A stretch of DNA of 64,000 nt from Sophora flavescens. Its lineage: Eukaryota; Streptophyta; Magnoliopsida; Fabales; Fabaceae. A program made the translations under genes and the position numbers. The stretch spans positions 4,298,293-4,362,292 of the forward strand of contig CM061062.1 of NCBI GenBank assembly GCA_030762895.1, written 5' to 3'. Shown in pieces: positions 35,023-46,897 of the stretch (its first letter is position 1; every line of letters begins with the position of its first letter). The notes under the pieces were generated by a model. The model did no database searches. It had not been told where the DNA came from and worked only from the letters and a program-made list of their open reading frames with translations.

Positions 35023-37314
35023 ATGGCATCACCCAAGCGTCTCTCTACAAAGGAAATTGCTGAGAAATACAATCTCAAGGTTACTGAGATAGAAAAGATT
35101 ATTCCGAGAAAGATTGTTGATCTTCAAAAGATGAAGAAGCTAGGTATGGATGTCACTGAATAGTTGGAGTACTCCAAGTGGACTCCTTTCTTCGACATCA
35201 AGGAGCTCGTTCACCCCAAGCTAGTGCAAGCCTTCTGGAGAAATGCTGTGGTTGTCACCAACAGGCTCAATGGAACCAAGAGCTTTAAGACTGAAATGGG
35301 GGATGGAACCCTTCTCTTCCCCCATTAGCTCTCTGGAGCTTGTCACAAAGTGACCGAGAATCGGAGCTGGCTTCACACCCAACTAAAAAATTGAAGTGGG
35401 GGTTGACAATGTCAACATTGCCATCTATGGTGTTCCCAAACCTGTGAACCCTAAACCCATCAACATGGTGGCCAAGTGCAGATTCCTGCACAAATTGATG
35501 TTGGAGTGCGTGATGCCATGAAAAGGCTCACGAGACAGTGTGACCAAGATGGACAGATTTGCTCTGTACCACTTGATCCACAAAATCAAGGTGGACATCA
35601 ACGACCTCATATATATGTACATGGAGACTCTGATCAAGAGGACTAATGTGCAAGCCTATCCTATGGGATGTTGCTAACAAGGGTCTTTAGGAACAAGCTG
35701 TTTGTTCCCAGTGATGTTCATTTTGTGGTCATGTCACTGCCCATAGAGAGGAAGATACTGTCTATGATGGATATCAAGGGAATCCCTCTTGATGATGAGG
35801 AGGAAGACAGCAAGAATAAGAAGCAGAAGAAGAAATTTGTTGTTGAACAGAAAGAAAAAGAACAAGTGGTTTCCACTGATGAATCTGAAGTCCCTCTTTC
35901 TGAGAGACTGTTCAAGTGGTCTGGAAAGGTGGCCAAACAAGACCAAATTCCAGAGCTGCAACAATCCTCAGCATCTGAAGAAACTGCTGAGACAGTTGAA
36001 CCCTTGAGGCTCAAACTGAGGAGAATCTCTCCAAAGAGGAAGGTGAGTGAAACTGAAGAACTCGTTGCTGTACCAGCTCAGCATAGCAAGAAAGGGAACC
36101 TGGTGAAGACCTTTGCCAAGTTCAGACAAGTTGAGTCTAAGCCTAGTAAAGAGAAAACATATGCTCAGGAGGATCAGACAGAACAAGTTCTGGAAGAACC
36201 AAAAAAGACCTTCATTTTGGGAATCATTCCCAAAAAGAGAAGGGTTACCCAGTGCCTGCAAAGACCGAAGTGTCTGCAGAAGCTAACACTGCAAAAGACC
36301 TGTCTGGAGGAGCTTAGACAGTTGTACCAGAGAATGACCAAGTGTCTCCTTCTCAGAAGAAGTTGAAGATATCTGAAGAGCAGACATCTTCTTTATTCCC
36401 TTCCCCCTTACATCAAAGTATCATCACCCGATATGTCTCTTCTCCATCTGCCCTTCTTGTCCAACCCTTTTCTGTAGCGTCTCCTCCTCCCTCACCCGTC
36501 TCCTCTTTACAAACTCAAAAATCGTCTTTCACCATCGTACCTGATGAATGTCAGTACACAGTTGTTCATAGGGACTCTGCTCCCAAAGAACAAACTGGCA
36601 TATAACCGAGACTCTTTGTGTTTGATCTGCAATCTTTTTATTTGTAAGATCTCACATGTCTCTGTCATTCCTTCTCCTCCACCTCATATTCTTAACCCCT
36701 GTAAAGAACTTTTCTTCTACCCACATATTGTTGTCTTCATTAGAACATTACCTGGAACTCACTATCCTGCTTCTGTTGTGATGTTACCTCGTATATCTAG
36801 GTATTTCTTTATGTTAGTCACATGATCTAATTCTTTTTTCTGCCATATTGACTCTTTATTACCTCTCCCTCCCTCTGTTTTAGCTCAAACACCTCTTTCC
36901 CCACTTATCCCAATAACCATCACCAGACTATCTCTATCCGAGAGACTTTCCTCTGTGTTTCCTTCATCTGATACCGACTTTGTCAGAATCATTCTTCTCT
37001 TAAAATTCGTCTTTCTTCCTTTCTATGCCCTTCAAACTCTCCATGAACTTTTATTCCCTTCCATCACCTCTCCCCTATCTCTACCTAAGGCACCCCCAGT
37101 TTTAGCCTTACCCTGGCACTCTCCTCTGTCTGTCTCTTCCTCAAGTCTGTCTACAGAAGCCTCCACTTCTCGGATAGTGGCCTTACAAGCCTTTCATCTT
37201 CTTCAAACACAAGTAGAAGACTTAAGAAGACATCTAGATGAAGAAAGGCGAGCTAGGCTGCTCTTAGAGCAAAAGGTTGATGCTTTATTTTTGTTAATTA
37301 GTCAATCTAGGTAG
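35023..37314 (+). pseudogene. Envelope-like ORF of the SIRE-type element (broken)
   Basis: A start at 35023 (MASPKRLSTKEIAEKYNLKV) leads into an open frame closed by TAG at 35161. Reading continues after it with WTPFFDIKELVHPKL. 35668-36366 is a second open stretch rich in Lys/Glu/Ser (DSKNKKQKKKF), and 37160-37314 encodes a short coiled coil (LQTQVEDLRRHLDEERRARLLLEQ, heptad-like). Position after pol and before the polypurine tract, plus a Pro/Ser-rich middle and a C-terminal coiled coil, match the envelope-like gene of SIRE elements. The role of that gene is unproven in plants. No clear signal peptide or transmembrane segment survives. Confidence 0.65.
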
Positions 37315-37436
37315 TTTTTGGTTTCTTTGTATAGAGACTACCTTGTACTTGTAAACGCTCATGATGAATAAAATAAATTTATCCTTTATTTCTTTAATGC
37401 TTTCAAAGTTTATTCCTTTTTTATGTTGACAAAAGG

Positions 37437-37484
37437 GGGAGAATGGGAGAAATGTGATATATGAGAATGGGAGAAATGTGATAT
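37437..37484 (+). repeat. 22-bp direct repeat next to a secondary polypurine tract
   Basis: AAAAGGGGGAGAATGGGAG at about 37432 is followed by GAGAATGGGAGAAATGTGATATAT repeated in tandem. It resembles a second polypurine tract 320 bases before the one at the LTR, a known trait of some copia elements. Confidence 0.6.
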
Positions 37485-37767
37485 ATGATATAATCTTAAT
37501 AAGAAAATAATATATGAACATGATATGATCAAAGTATGTTCTGATAGTTGCTATAATTGCTCTGATAAATCGCAAGTAAGATTGCTCTGATAATTTCAAA
37601 GTAAAAGAAGTCAAATATATGTGTGACTGAGTTAACTTGGACATATGATCAAGCCCGTCTGATTAAGAAAATTTCAACCTGTCTAATATATGCTACTTTC
37701 ATTTGTTGATATTTTTTGAGGTTCATTAAATCATCTCAATGTTTGTCATCATCAAAAAGGGGGAGAT

Positions 37768-39097
37768 TGTTAAGTCTCTAAAATGTCTGATGTGCATTTC
37801 CCTAAAGTTTTGATGAGAACTAAACATTGGTTAATGATTTAATTAACTGTCATATTGGTTGCTAACCTGTCTATCTAGTATGCAGATCAAAACAGTAAGA
37901 ATCATCTGTCTGCTCATATAGATGACTACCTGTCTGGATAAGCAAAAGTCAACCTGTCTGCTGACTAGGATTATTGACTTCTTTCAAGAGATGTTTTCAA
38001 CCTGTCTCTCCACGAGTTCCTACACTCATCCGAGGTTACTCGTTGAAGAACCAAGGACCTAACAAGCTTTTATGAGCTGTCCTATCAAAAAGAGACTCGA
38101 AGCCTTCTCTCCTACTTGGTCTCACTCTTATCAAGAAAAATCAGAAGTCACTCTCTCAAGCAACCTAGGATATCAGAACCAAAGACCAGTTAACGAATGC
38201 TTCCAACGTGCTTTATTCCCTAGTACCTCTAGTCTTTACACAAAAAGGGAATTGTACTCAGCAAAGTACAAAAAGCTCTCTGCAAAACTCTGATATGACT
38301 GATTCACGATGCATAAAGCCATGACCCTACAAGTTAGAGTACAACCAACGTTCCTATTGCATTAATGGCTACCCAGAAATACTCTATTGCATTTAATAAA
38401 GTTCTGCTTGAATCCAACATCTGAAGGAATGTGTCTAACGGATCTTAAATGCTTGAAGACTATAAATATAGAAGTCATCACAGACGAAGAAAGAACACTC
38501 ATAGCATTTAAAAGAGCCATTGCTCTACGCATTAATATCTTCATTCTTTCATTCTGTATTCTTCAATCATTTGAAGTTATTACGCAGACTTTCCTAAACT
38601 TTATATTTAAACCACTCTCTGAGTGTTAGTGAAAGATCTGTCTGTCTGAAGTTGTATTTATTACAAACCAAATTTCTCAAACAAATCTGAGTGAGTCTGA
38701 AGAGGCTAGGTGTGCAAAGAATACTTGTCTTGGAGCCTGAAGAGGCTAGGTGTGCAAACAATGCTTGGAGTCTGTAACCTGATCAGTTATAGTGGATAAA
38801 ACTTGGTGCTGCCAAGGACTAGACGTAGCTCTTTGCTTTGAAGAGTGAACCAGGATAAATAACTGTGTCAATCTCTCTTTCCTAATAAACTCTTTAGTTG
38901 CTTTAGCTTTATTATCCATTTATCAAGTGGTGTGTTTTCCTAAGTCACTGTTAAAATTTCATCAGATAGGTCACCTGTCTGTCCTGTATCTTTCCACTCA
39001 TCTGAACCAAGCTTCTGTACGCGAAAAGTTTTCAACTTTGTTTAAATTCTGATAAACACAATTCAACCCGTTCTCGTGTTTATAGTTGTCTATTTCA
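37768..39097 (+). mobile_element. 3' LTR of the SIRE-type element
   Basis: Starts TGTTAAGTCTC directly after the polypurine tract and ends ...TATTTCA at 39097, where chromovirus coding sequence begins. The end ACACAATTCAACCCGTTCTCG resembles SIRE LTR ends. Length 1330 bp. No partner LTR is present to confirm the limits. Confidence 0.75.
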
Positions 39098-39102
39098 GAT
39101 GA

Positions 39103-39600
39103 TTCAGTAAAAGATGAGAACAGCACAAAGTAGGCAGAAAAGCTACCATGATAAAAGGAGGAAGGCGCTCGAATTCCAGGAAGGTGATCACATATTCTTG
39201 AGAGTTACCCCAACAACTGGGGCCGGTAGAATGATGAAAGCGAAGAAACTTACTCCCAAATTCATTGGCCCTTACCAAATTCTTAAAAGAGTCGGTGAAG
39301 TTGCTTACCAAATAGCATAGCCACCTTTCTTGTCTAAACTTCACAATGTCTTTCTTGTGTCACAACTTCGCAAGTACATTCATGACCCAAACCATGTGAT
39401 AGTCCCCGACACAATTTAGTTAAAAGAGAATTTGACTTTCGAGGTACAACCTCTTCGAGTTGAGGATCGGAGGGTGAAACAGCTGAGGGGCAAAGAGATT
39501 CCTTTGGTTAAAGTCGTTTGGAGTGGGGCGACTGAAGAGAGTGCTACATGGGAGCTTGAGATCAAGATGATGGAGATGTACCCGCATCTTTTCGTTTGAG
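39103..39600 (+). pseudogene. Chromovirus (Tekay/Del-like) integrase C-terminus and chromodomain-like tail
   Basis: The frame reads SRQKSYHDKRRKALEFQEGDHIFLRVTP (integrase C-terminal GPY/F region), KKLTPKFIGPYQILKRVGEVAYQIA, then LPPFLSKLHNVFLVSQLRKY-type sequence. The tail EIPLVKVVWSGATEESATWELE fits a chromodomain-like end. In-frame TAG codons at 39318 and 39418 break it. In the family this end binds chromatin and guides insertion. The upstream part of pol was displaced or lost at the SIRE insertion. Confidence 0.85.
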
Positions 39601-39749
39601 GTGAGTAGAAATTTCGACGACGAAATTTTTATATGGGGGGTGGAATTGTAACACCCCATTTTTCGCATATGTGTTTTTAAGTGTGTCTTGTTTGTTAGGA
39701 AGGTTTAGAGTGGGCTAAGGGGGGTTTTTTGAGTTAAAGAAATCCCTTC

Positions 39750-41030
39750 CTGACGCATGAGCATGCTCGTGTTCATGTATCAGCACGTCCATGCTTAAGG
39801 CTGCATGCGTCTCGTTGATGCTGATGTGAGCACGCCCGTGCTCATTAGAGAGTACGACCGTGCTCAGCAGTCAGCTGTGTCTCGTTGATGCTAAGTTGAG
39901 CACGCCCCTGCTCAATAGTAAGTATGACCGTGCTCGGGTCCGAGTCTTTATATAGACATCAAATTGTGAGGGTTACAAGTTACAACCCTCAAATTGGCAC
40001 TTCAGGCAACCCTAAGTGTGACGGCAGCCTCTCCCTCTCTTCCCCTTTGAACCTAAACTGTTCTTGGTGTTCTTGCTCTTTGGGAGAGACAATCACGCGC
40101 TAGTGCCAATTAACAAAAGGTAAACGTTCTTCCCTCTTGTGTTCCTTTTCATTCTGTTGAATTGAAAACTAATTGGTTAACCTTTTTGTGTTGGCCAAGA
40201 CTTGAGACGATTCATCGAGCCAAACCGAGGGAACCGGTAGAGCTTTCGTTGGTTAAAGGAGGAATCTTCATACCAGGTATGGGAAGAAGGAATAGTATGA
40301 GTATGTTGGCTTGGGGGTAGCGTAAGATGAAGGGTTCTCATAACCCTTGATGTTTGATAACATGTTGTATGCCTATATGCCTATTTGCTATTGATGTTAA
40401 CTGTTGTATTAGTATGATTGTTAATTATTGATATTGGTATGAATGCCTTGTTATAAATCGTTGAATGTTATGAACATGATGATGTAAGTTGCCATGGTTG
40501 GATGTTTATCATATTTGTGATATTATGATGTACTGGCTGTTGACTGTTTTGCGACGCATTAACGTAAAAGACTAAGCATGTTAAACAATGTTAAGGGAGG
40601 TTGTTGCCCTTGTTCATAAGACTGAATGTTGGTAATGAGTGAGGATTATGTTAATGGCTTAGTCAAGGACCCTAGGGATTGATCTTGAGCGATTAGGGAC
40701 AATTAATGGAATAGAACTAAAGGTCTAATTCCCCTTTAATTTGTAAGACATGAACATTATTTCAATATTAACGAAACTGATGAGTTATGGATTAGAAGAG
40801 CCTTATGATTGAATCTGAGAATGTCCCATACAAGCGGCAATAGGGTTTGTGACCTTTCTTCCCAGAACAGCAAGGCGCACATTCGAGCACACACCGTGCC
40901 CGTGCTCCCATTCAAACCCAGGATGGGCCCATTACCTAAGCACGCCCAGGCTCAAGCGATCAAGACGACCGTGCTTGATTGTGAGCTCAAACGACCGTGC
41001 AGCGGAGGGGTGAGCACGGTCTATTCAGGA
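39750..41030. repeat. GC-rich palindromic blocks (GAGCACGCCCGTGCTC type) inside the chromovirus LTR
   Basis: Two blocks, 39750-39960 and 40880-41030, hold repeated GAGCACGCCCGTGCTC, AGTACGACCGTGCTC and TGTCTCGTTGATGCT words. 40941-40951 is CACGCCCAGGC, matching words in the Athila and solo LTR arrays. Between the blocks the LTR is ordinary. 41140-41300 also has a duplicated stretch with TACCTTGGTAGCCTAGTGGC. Confidence 0.75.
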
Positions 41031-41899
41031 CAAAACATAGAATAGAACCTGAAGCAGGGGCTTCACCCCAAATGCTCTAAAAGACTTAATAAAATACCAA
41101 CGGAACATGAAGACCAAATACAAGTGATAAGATTTATGTACCTTGGTAGCCTAGTGGCCAAGGGGGCCTTGATGCATGATGGTCAAAGTGGTAATCTCTA
41201 GTGCTCAATGGCTAGAGTGTTAATGATGACATGGTACCTTGGTAGCCTAGTGGCTAAGGGGCCTTGATGCTTGATGGTCAAGGTGGTGATCTCTAGTACA
41301 GAACAACTAGAGTGTTTAATTAATGAATACGAAATACAACGATAATCCTCAATAGTCGAGTGGTCGAGGTGTTGATGGTGTTAAAACTTGGGTAGCCTAT
41401 GGGCCCAAGCGGAGGTGGTGGTTGTGTTTGTGGTTTGTTTGAGCATGCATTCACGCATCGGAGATGTTAGTGGAGGATGCTCAACATAGGGGAGGTCGTC
41501 TGAGAGCAAGACGATCTGGCCATCCGCAGCGAATCAAGTGAATCATGTACAACCGTGGTGGCGCATCTGAGAGTAAAGTGTGTCGGCTATCCAAGGGGTC
41601 CAACCAAGTTAAGTTGGATTGCCCCAGCGTTGGTGCTTATTGACCAATGTGGAAATGTAACACTGAAGTTGACTTCCTGAGATAGATAGATCCAAGTGCA
41701 TAACTGAGTAGTGGAGCAGAGTTGCATTGCATCGCATACACGTTTATATTATGATGCTGATGTGTTATACTGTTGTTTGCTATAACATGATTGTTTGATG
41801 TATGCTCGTCTTGCTAACTGCATCCTTGCCATTATATTTGTATTCATGTTTCTTACTCCCTGTCTCTATGTTTCTTGTTGTGGCACTAGTGCAATAAGT

Positions 41900-42205
41900 G
41901 CTTTTTACGTCAGTCAAAATTGATTTTATACGTCAGAATATTGTCTGACGTAAATACAGCTGACGTTAATAGTTAATATTTTAACGTCAGTTGTTTAAAT
42001 AACTGACGTTAAATATAAAGCTATTAACGTCAGTTCTTTAACACAACTGACGTTAATATTGTTCAAACTAACATCAGTTGTGTTAAAGAACTGACGTTAA
42101 AGGTTTTATTTTTAACGTCAGTTTCCTAATGCAACTGACGTTAATAGTGTACTGTATATTTTATAAAATACTATTAACATCAGTTGTTTGATACAACTGT
42201 CGTTA
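41900..42205. repeat. Left subterminal repeats of the CACTA element
   Basis: About 14 copies of a 10-base word, AACGTCAGTT or its complement, arranged as face-to-face pairs around a short spacer (for example AACGTCAGTTGTTTAAATAACTGACGTT). In this family such words bind the TNPA-type protein. Confidence 0.88.
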
Positions 42206-42564
42206 ATAGATTTTTTTTTAAATTCAGTTTTAAAATATCACTCCCCTCAGCTATCCCTGCATTCATTAAATATCCCAGTAACACAATATCACACACACTA
42301 CAGAATTGCAAACACTACCCTTAAATTTCAATATTAACAAAAAGAAAAGAAATATACAAAGGAACAATGGTGGGACTTAAAACCAAAACCCATGTATAGG
42401 AAAAACATAACTATCTACAAGTATATATATATATATATATATATATATCTATATATATATAAATATATATATTAGTCTCTAATATCTAAAAACAAAACTA
42501 CAAATCTAAGGATATATATATATACATGTTATTAATTAGTTTCTAAAGTCTAACAAAAAAACTA

Positions 42565-43774
42565 TTCATCTAAGTATTGCGGAGGTATATTGTCAATTCC
42601 TTTTTCAGCCGCATACTTGAAGAAGAATTCAGCTAAGCGCATCCTCAAGTCTCTGAAGTCATCTTCTTGAAGAGGCGATTGGTCGTTAAATGCCTACACA
42701 CGTTCAAATAATAACAATAACATTAACGCAAGTCATCTTCAAAACTATAATATATAATTTAACAAGTTGTGTAAATATTACCTTATTCCATCCATCCTTT
42801 ATAGATGCAGAGACTATGTTCAGCATATGAAGCATCACATAATAGCCGCACGACCACCCGTCGAGTTGAAATCAAGACTACAGACAAAATTAATTTCAAT
42901 GTCAGTTGAATATACATATCAATTAGTAATTATAATATTAATTATTTGATAAATAAACTAACAAACCTTGAGGATGGTCCATTCAGGATTTGCTTTAGCC
43001 TTAGAAGTCCTACTTCTCCCGTTGGCGCAACTTATGCCACTCGCCTTCAGCGCGCTATCATAAACAAATAATCATGTCAATTAACAAATTCATATATCAT
43101 GTGTGTAATAAACTAAAAACAACTGATATTAAAACTTATATTAAATTTAAGATTAGTTACTTACCTATTTACAGCTTGCACCATCTCCTGTGGCGGCTGT
43201 TGGTGGAGAGAGCATAAGAATATGACAGTATGCCTAGATGGGTGAAGTACGAATAAATGCCAATGGTAATTCATACAGTAGGGAGCCAGATATAATTCTT
43301 TCTGTTTGTCTCCCAACAAGTTCCCTATGTATTTACAAAATGCATCGCCAGCAAAGAATTCGGGCACAAGGATTGACGGATCTAAGAAGCCGTAAACTGG
43401 TGCAATGCCCTTATCAAGCTGAAGACGATGGAGATACCTAAGATATGAAAAGGTGTGGATGTTAATTACATAATATATATATTGAAAATAAAATAAATTA
43501 TTAAATGGAAAAATACCAAAAATAAATAAGTTATAAAAGTAAAATTAACTTACGTGCACCAAAGACTCAAAACCGTGCTGGCCATCCAGACGTTATTTCT
43601 GCAGGCGTGCCCGAGATCTTCACCACAGAAGGAAAATATCCTCTGTTGATTTGGGCGTGCCACCCATCCATCGTGCTCCAATGGACATTCAAAAATCTCA
43701 AACGCATAATCCTCACCAAGTGAGAACAAACGAGTGATAGGTGACAGCGACACCGGCGTCGACTTGGCCTTCAA
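42565..43774 (-). pseudogene. Ulp1-like cysteine protease (C48) module carried by the CACTA element
   Basis: Minus-strand exons can be traced at 43774-43550, about 43440-43165, 43054-42967, about 42880-42780 and 42700-42565. The 43365-43165 exon encodes LAPYCMNYHWHLFVLHP, the region around the catalytic His of Ulp1 proteases. The 42870-42780 exon encodes LDGWSCGYYVMLHM, holding the catalytic Cys. The last exon ends PPQYLDE. A TGA just before the Cys motif (about 42870) and loss of clean joins suggest decay. Ulp1 enzymes remove SUMO, but transposon-carried versions have no proven substrate. The intermediate catalytic Asp was not located with certainty. Confidence 0.72.
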
Positions 43775-43847
43775 TTTAGGAAAAATAAAATAGATAAGTT
43801 GTTGATAATTAAAAAAAATACAAGTAATTATTTGACTAATTTGGATA

Positions 43848-45484
43848 TTAATAATGAATACATACCTTTGTTAACATTTCGAGCTCATGTCGTTTGAAGT
43901 CCAACTCAAGCTCATGGCGTTGGACTTCTAACTCCCGCTCCCTAGCTGCCAACTCATCGTCCTCCACGTGTGCCCTACTATAACTCTCTTTTGTGCTCAC
44001 ATGTGAAGGGTTGGCATGCCCTGTGGTGTCCTGGGATGAACCGACAGAGGAAAGCTCTCTGGCAAGCGCCTGCTTGAATTCTGGGTTGGATATTAAGCTT
44101 TGCATCAGATGTGTTGTAATAGCAGGGTTGGAGATGAGGTGCTGAGTAATGTCATCCAAAATTGATGCTTCATCGACCACCCGCTTTCGTGAAGCAGACT
44201 TGCCATAATATTCTTTGATGGTCACGTTCCCAGGAATACCGATAACCCGACCAGGATGATCTTTCTTGCCTAGAGCAGTCATCAAGATGTCCCGCCGTCC
44301 AGAAGGGACGAATGAGCCCTGGGAGGATTGTGCTTTAAGATCCACCTACAATGAAAAAATGAAAAAACATGCAAGTGAAAAGTATTAAAAATATCTATAC
44401 AAATATCAATTGAAATCAAGTTAATTATTTACTTACAATCTTATCTGCCACTTCGCGAGTGGCATCAACTTTAAAAAATCCCGTCTTTGTCATGCGTCAA
44501 GGCTAACTGAGACATCCTCGCGGTCGATGTCCGACGGAGGACTTGATGGTGTGCCCTCGGGCACCTCTCCTCTTTCAATCCTAGCAGAGTGCTCTTCCCC
44601 GCTTCACCCTCGGCCTATCCGCCATCATCTCCTTGATCCGAGTCCGGTACCCACCCCGAGACATGGTGTGGCGGTGGACGTTCTTCGCCGATTATGCCGA
44701 CCCTTATCCTGCCTTAGCCTATTCAAATAAAAACACATAATTAAATACAGTTAAATGATCTATCAGAAGCATACAAAATTAACTTAATCAACCAACCTGA
44801 AATTCTCCATCCTGTCGACTCCTAGCAAACATATCCCAAGTATCCTGATCAATCCAGGGATAATCCGAGAACATTTTAATAAGCCGCTTCTTCCCAGATA
44901 CGTAGTACCTGGTAAGATTATGCTTGAACTCATTCCAACGCTTTGATGCCATTTTCATACATTTATGACGATGATCCTCGATCATTTGGCACAATCCAAG
45001 CCACCTACACATTAAATACATAACAACTGGATGGATTATAACTCGGATAATTATCTAATAATGTAAATCAAACAAATGTAAAGGAAAAATACCGTGATAG
45101 CCTCCCAAATATGATCCTTAACGTTCTGTGGAACGTCATTCCAGTGGTTGTAGTTGATGCTTACGTTCTGCTTCGCTTGTAGAAACACCCACTTATTAAA
45201 TTCTTTAGCACGGGGTCCCTGGGCATTTAGATTAGCATCGAAGGACACCTCAAGCTTCTGTCCGCTTTGCCTATCCTTCTCTAGTTTCTTCAACGTCGTG
45301 GCTCCTCTACCCCGTTTCCTATGAGCCTTTGATGTCTGTATGGAAAAAAAATGATAAAATAGAGGGTTGTAACATTATAAACTTACATTAAAAAGAAGGA
45401 CTAAAGATAGTATATAACATGTAAACTTACACTAGAATCAGGCGTAGGCGCGATCGGGTCTCGCGTAGGCCCCACAAGTGTCAT
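43848..45484 (-). pseudogene. TNPA-like second protein of the CACTA element (plant En/Spm transposase family), broken
   Basis: A first exon at 45484-45431 (MTLVGPTRDPIAPTPDSS) joins in phase to 45335-45093 (TSKAHRKRGRGATTLKKLEK, then FNKWVFLQAKQNVSI and WNDVPQNVKDHIWEAI). 45004-44797 encodes KRLIKMFSDYPWIDQDTW. 44720-44460 is frameshifted but retains HTMSRGGY and VDATREVADK. 44345-43848 ends in a charged helix (ELAARERELEVQRHELELDFKRHELE). This is the pattern of plant transposase_24/Ptta proteins that bind subterminal repeats. The junction to the third piece is out of phase. Confidence 0.75.
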
Positions 45485-45619
45485 CCTGTGCATTTGTGCT
45501 ATCCGACTGATCCATATGTATTACTGTTAATAAACAATATATATTTATTAACATAGGTTATAACTCAAAATAAATACAGAAGTATAAATAAAAATAAATG
45601 TATACTAAGTTTAAACAAC

Positions 45620-46897
45620 CTATATCAATATCCCTTCGTGATGATCATCACGAGTGGCATGTACATCGTCCACCTGTGTCTCCTCGATTATAGTAGGCAT
45701 GTTTGTTGAAAAAGAAGGAGTCTCAGGAATATCAAGATTTGAATCTTGATTTTCATCGCTACCATTATACATGCTTTTTCCTTGGAGAACCACGGACAAC
45801 CTTTTGTTAGAAGGATCAGTGATGTAGAACACTTGTTTTGCTTGGGAAGCCATTATGAAAGGCTCATTTATATGACCTAACTTGTTGAGGTCTACCAATG
45901 TGAACCCCAATTCGTCGGTTTGTACACCACCGTTACTATCAACCCACTTACATTTAAAAACCGGCACCGTAAGCTTAGTGTAATCGAGCACCCAAATATC
46001 TTCAATATATCCAAAGTAAGGTCTCGGTGCTTTAAGGGGTTTTGTGTCCTTTGCTCTAGAGAAGTACATTGCTTCGGCCACGATCATAACCCCACCATTT
46101 TTCATGGTACTCTTGTTATCTTGTTCCTTTGTATAAAAGGAAAAGTTATTTATGTCGTATCCGCTCCAACATATGACGTTGAAGCTAGGCCCACGTGCTA
46201 GCCATCTTACGTCATCGAAAAGATTACCATCCTTAAGCATTTCTTCCTTGAACCATGGTAAGAAAGTCTTGTTATGCTTGTTCAACAACCACCTTTCGCT
46301 CATTCAAGGGTTTTCTTGATTGACTTTTCTTTTATGTTCAAATAAGAAAGGCTGAACACAATCGATGTTGTTCATTACATACAAATGTGCTTGAAGCACT
46401 TCCTCCCGACCCTTGCTATTAATTCTTAAGCCATGTGTACCCTTACCTTGACATCTGATCTCATCATGCCGAGGCTTAGGAACCCCTATAGGATCCGTGT
46501 TATGAAGGTAGTCCGAACAAAACTCAATAGCTTCTTCTGCAACATACCTTTGAACAATAGATGCTTCCGGACGATGATGATTCTTCACGTACCCTTTCAA
46601 GATCTTCATGTAGCGCTCAACTGGGTACATCCATCTCAGAAAAACCGGCCCACATAATCTAATCTCCCTCACCAAATGAACAATTAAGTGAACCATTATG
46701 TCGAAAAAGGAAGGAGGAAAATACATCTCCAATTGGCACAAGATTGTAGCAGCCTCAACTTCCAAGTCATCCAACATACGGGGGTCAACGACTTTGCTAC
46801 ATCTAGAATTGAAGAATGAGCACAACCGAGTAATGGCATGTCTCACATTTTTTGGAGCAATACCACGAATAGCAACGGGCAGAAGTTGTTGCATCAA
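45620..46897 (-). pseudogene. TNP2-like transposase, C-terminal half (DUF4218 and DUF4216 regions)
   Basis: 46897-46304 encodes LLPVAIRGIAPKNVRHAITRLCSFFN, EAATILCQLEMYFPPSFFDIMVHL and RWMYPVERYMKILKGYVKN, a DUF4218-type region. A TGA at 46304-46302 stops it; the same frame goes on with FNVICWSGYDINNFSFYTKE and FKCKWVDSNGGV, a DUF4216-type region, to 45620. These domains normally follow the catalytic domain in TNP2 of plant CACTA elements. The frame differs by one base from the N-terminal half. Confidence 0.85.

Larger units (their letters stand above)
34250..39097 (+). mobile_element. SIRE/Maximus-type Ty1/copia element, 3' half
   Basis: In order: end of copia RNase H, a long region with an envelope-like reading frame, a polypurine tract (AAAAAGGGGGAGA at 37754-37766) and an LTR. 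An extra gene after RNase H is the mark of the SIRE/Maximus lineage. The 5' half (gag, protease, integrase, RT) and the 5' LTR are absent. The LTR ends right at the edge of a chromovirus integrase fragment, so this element probably inserted into the chromovirus and later lost its left half. Confidence 0.82.
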
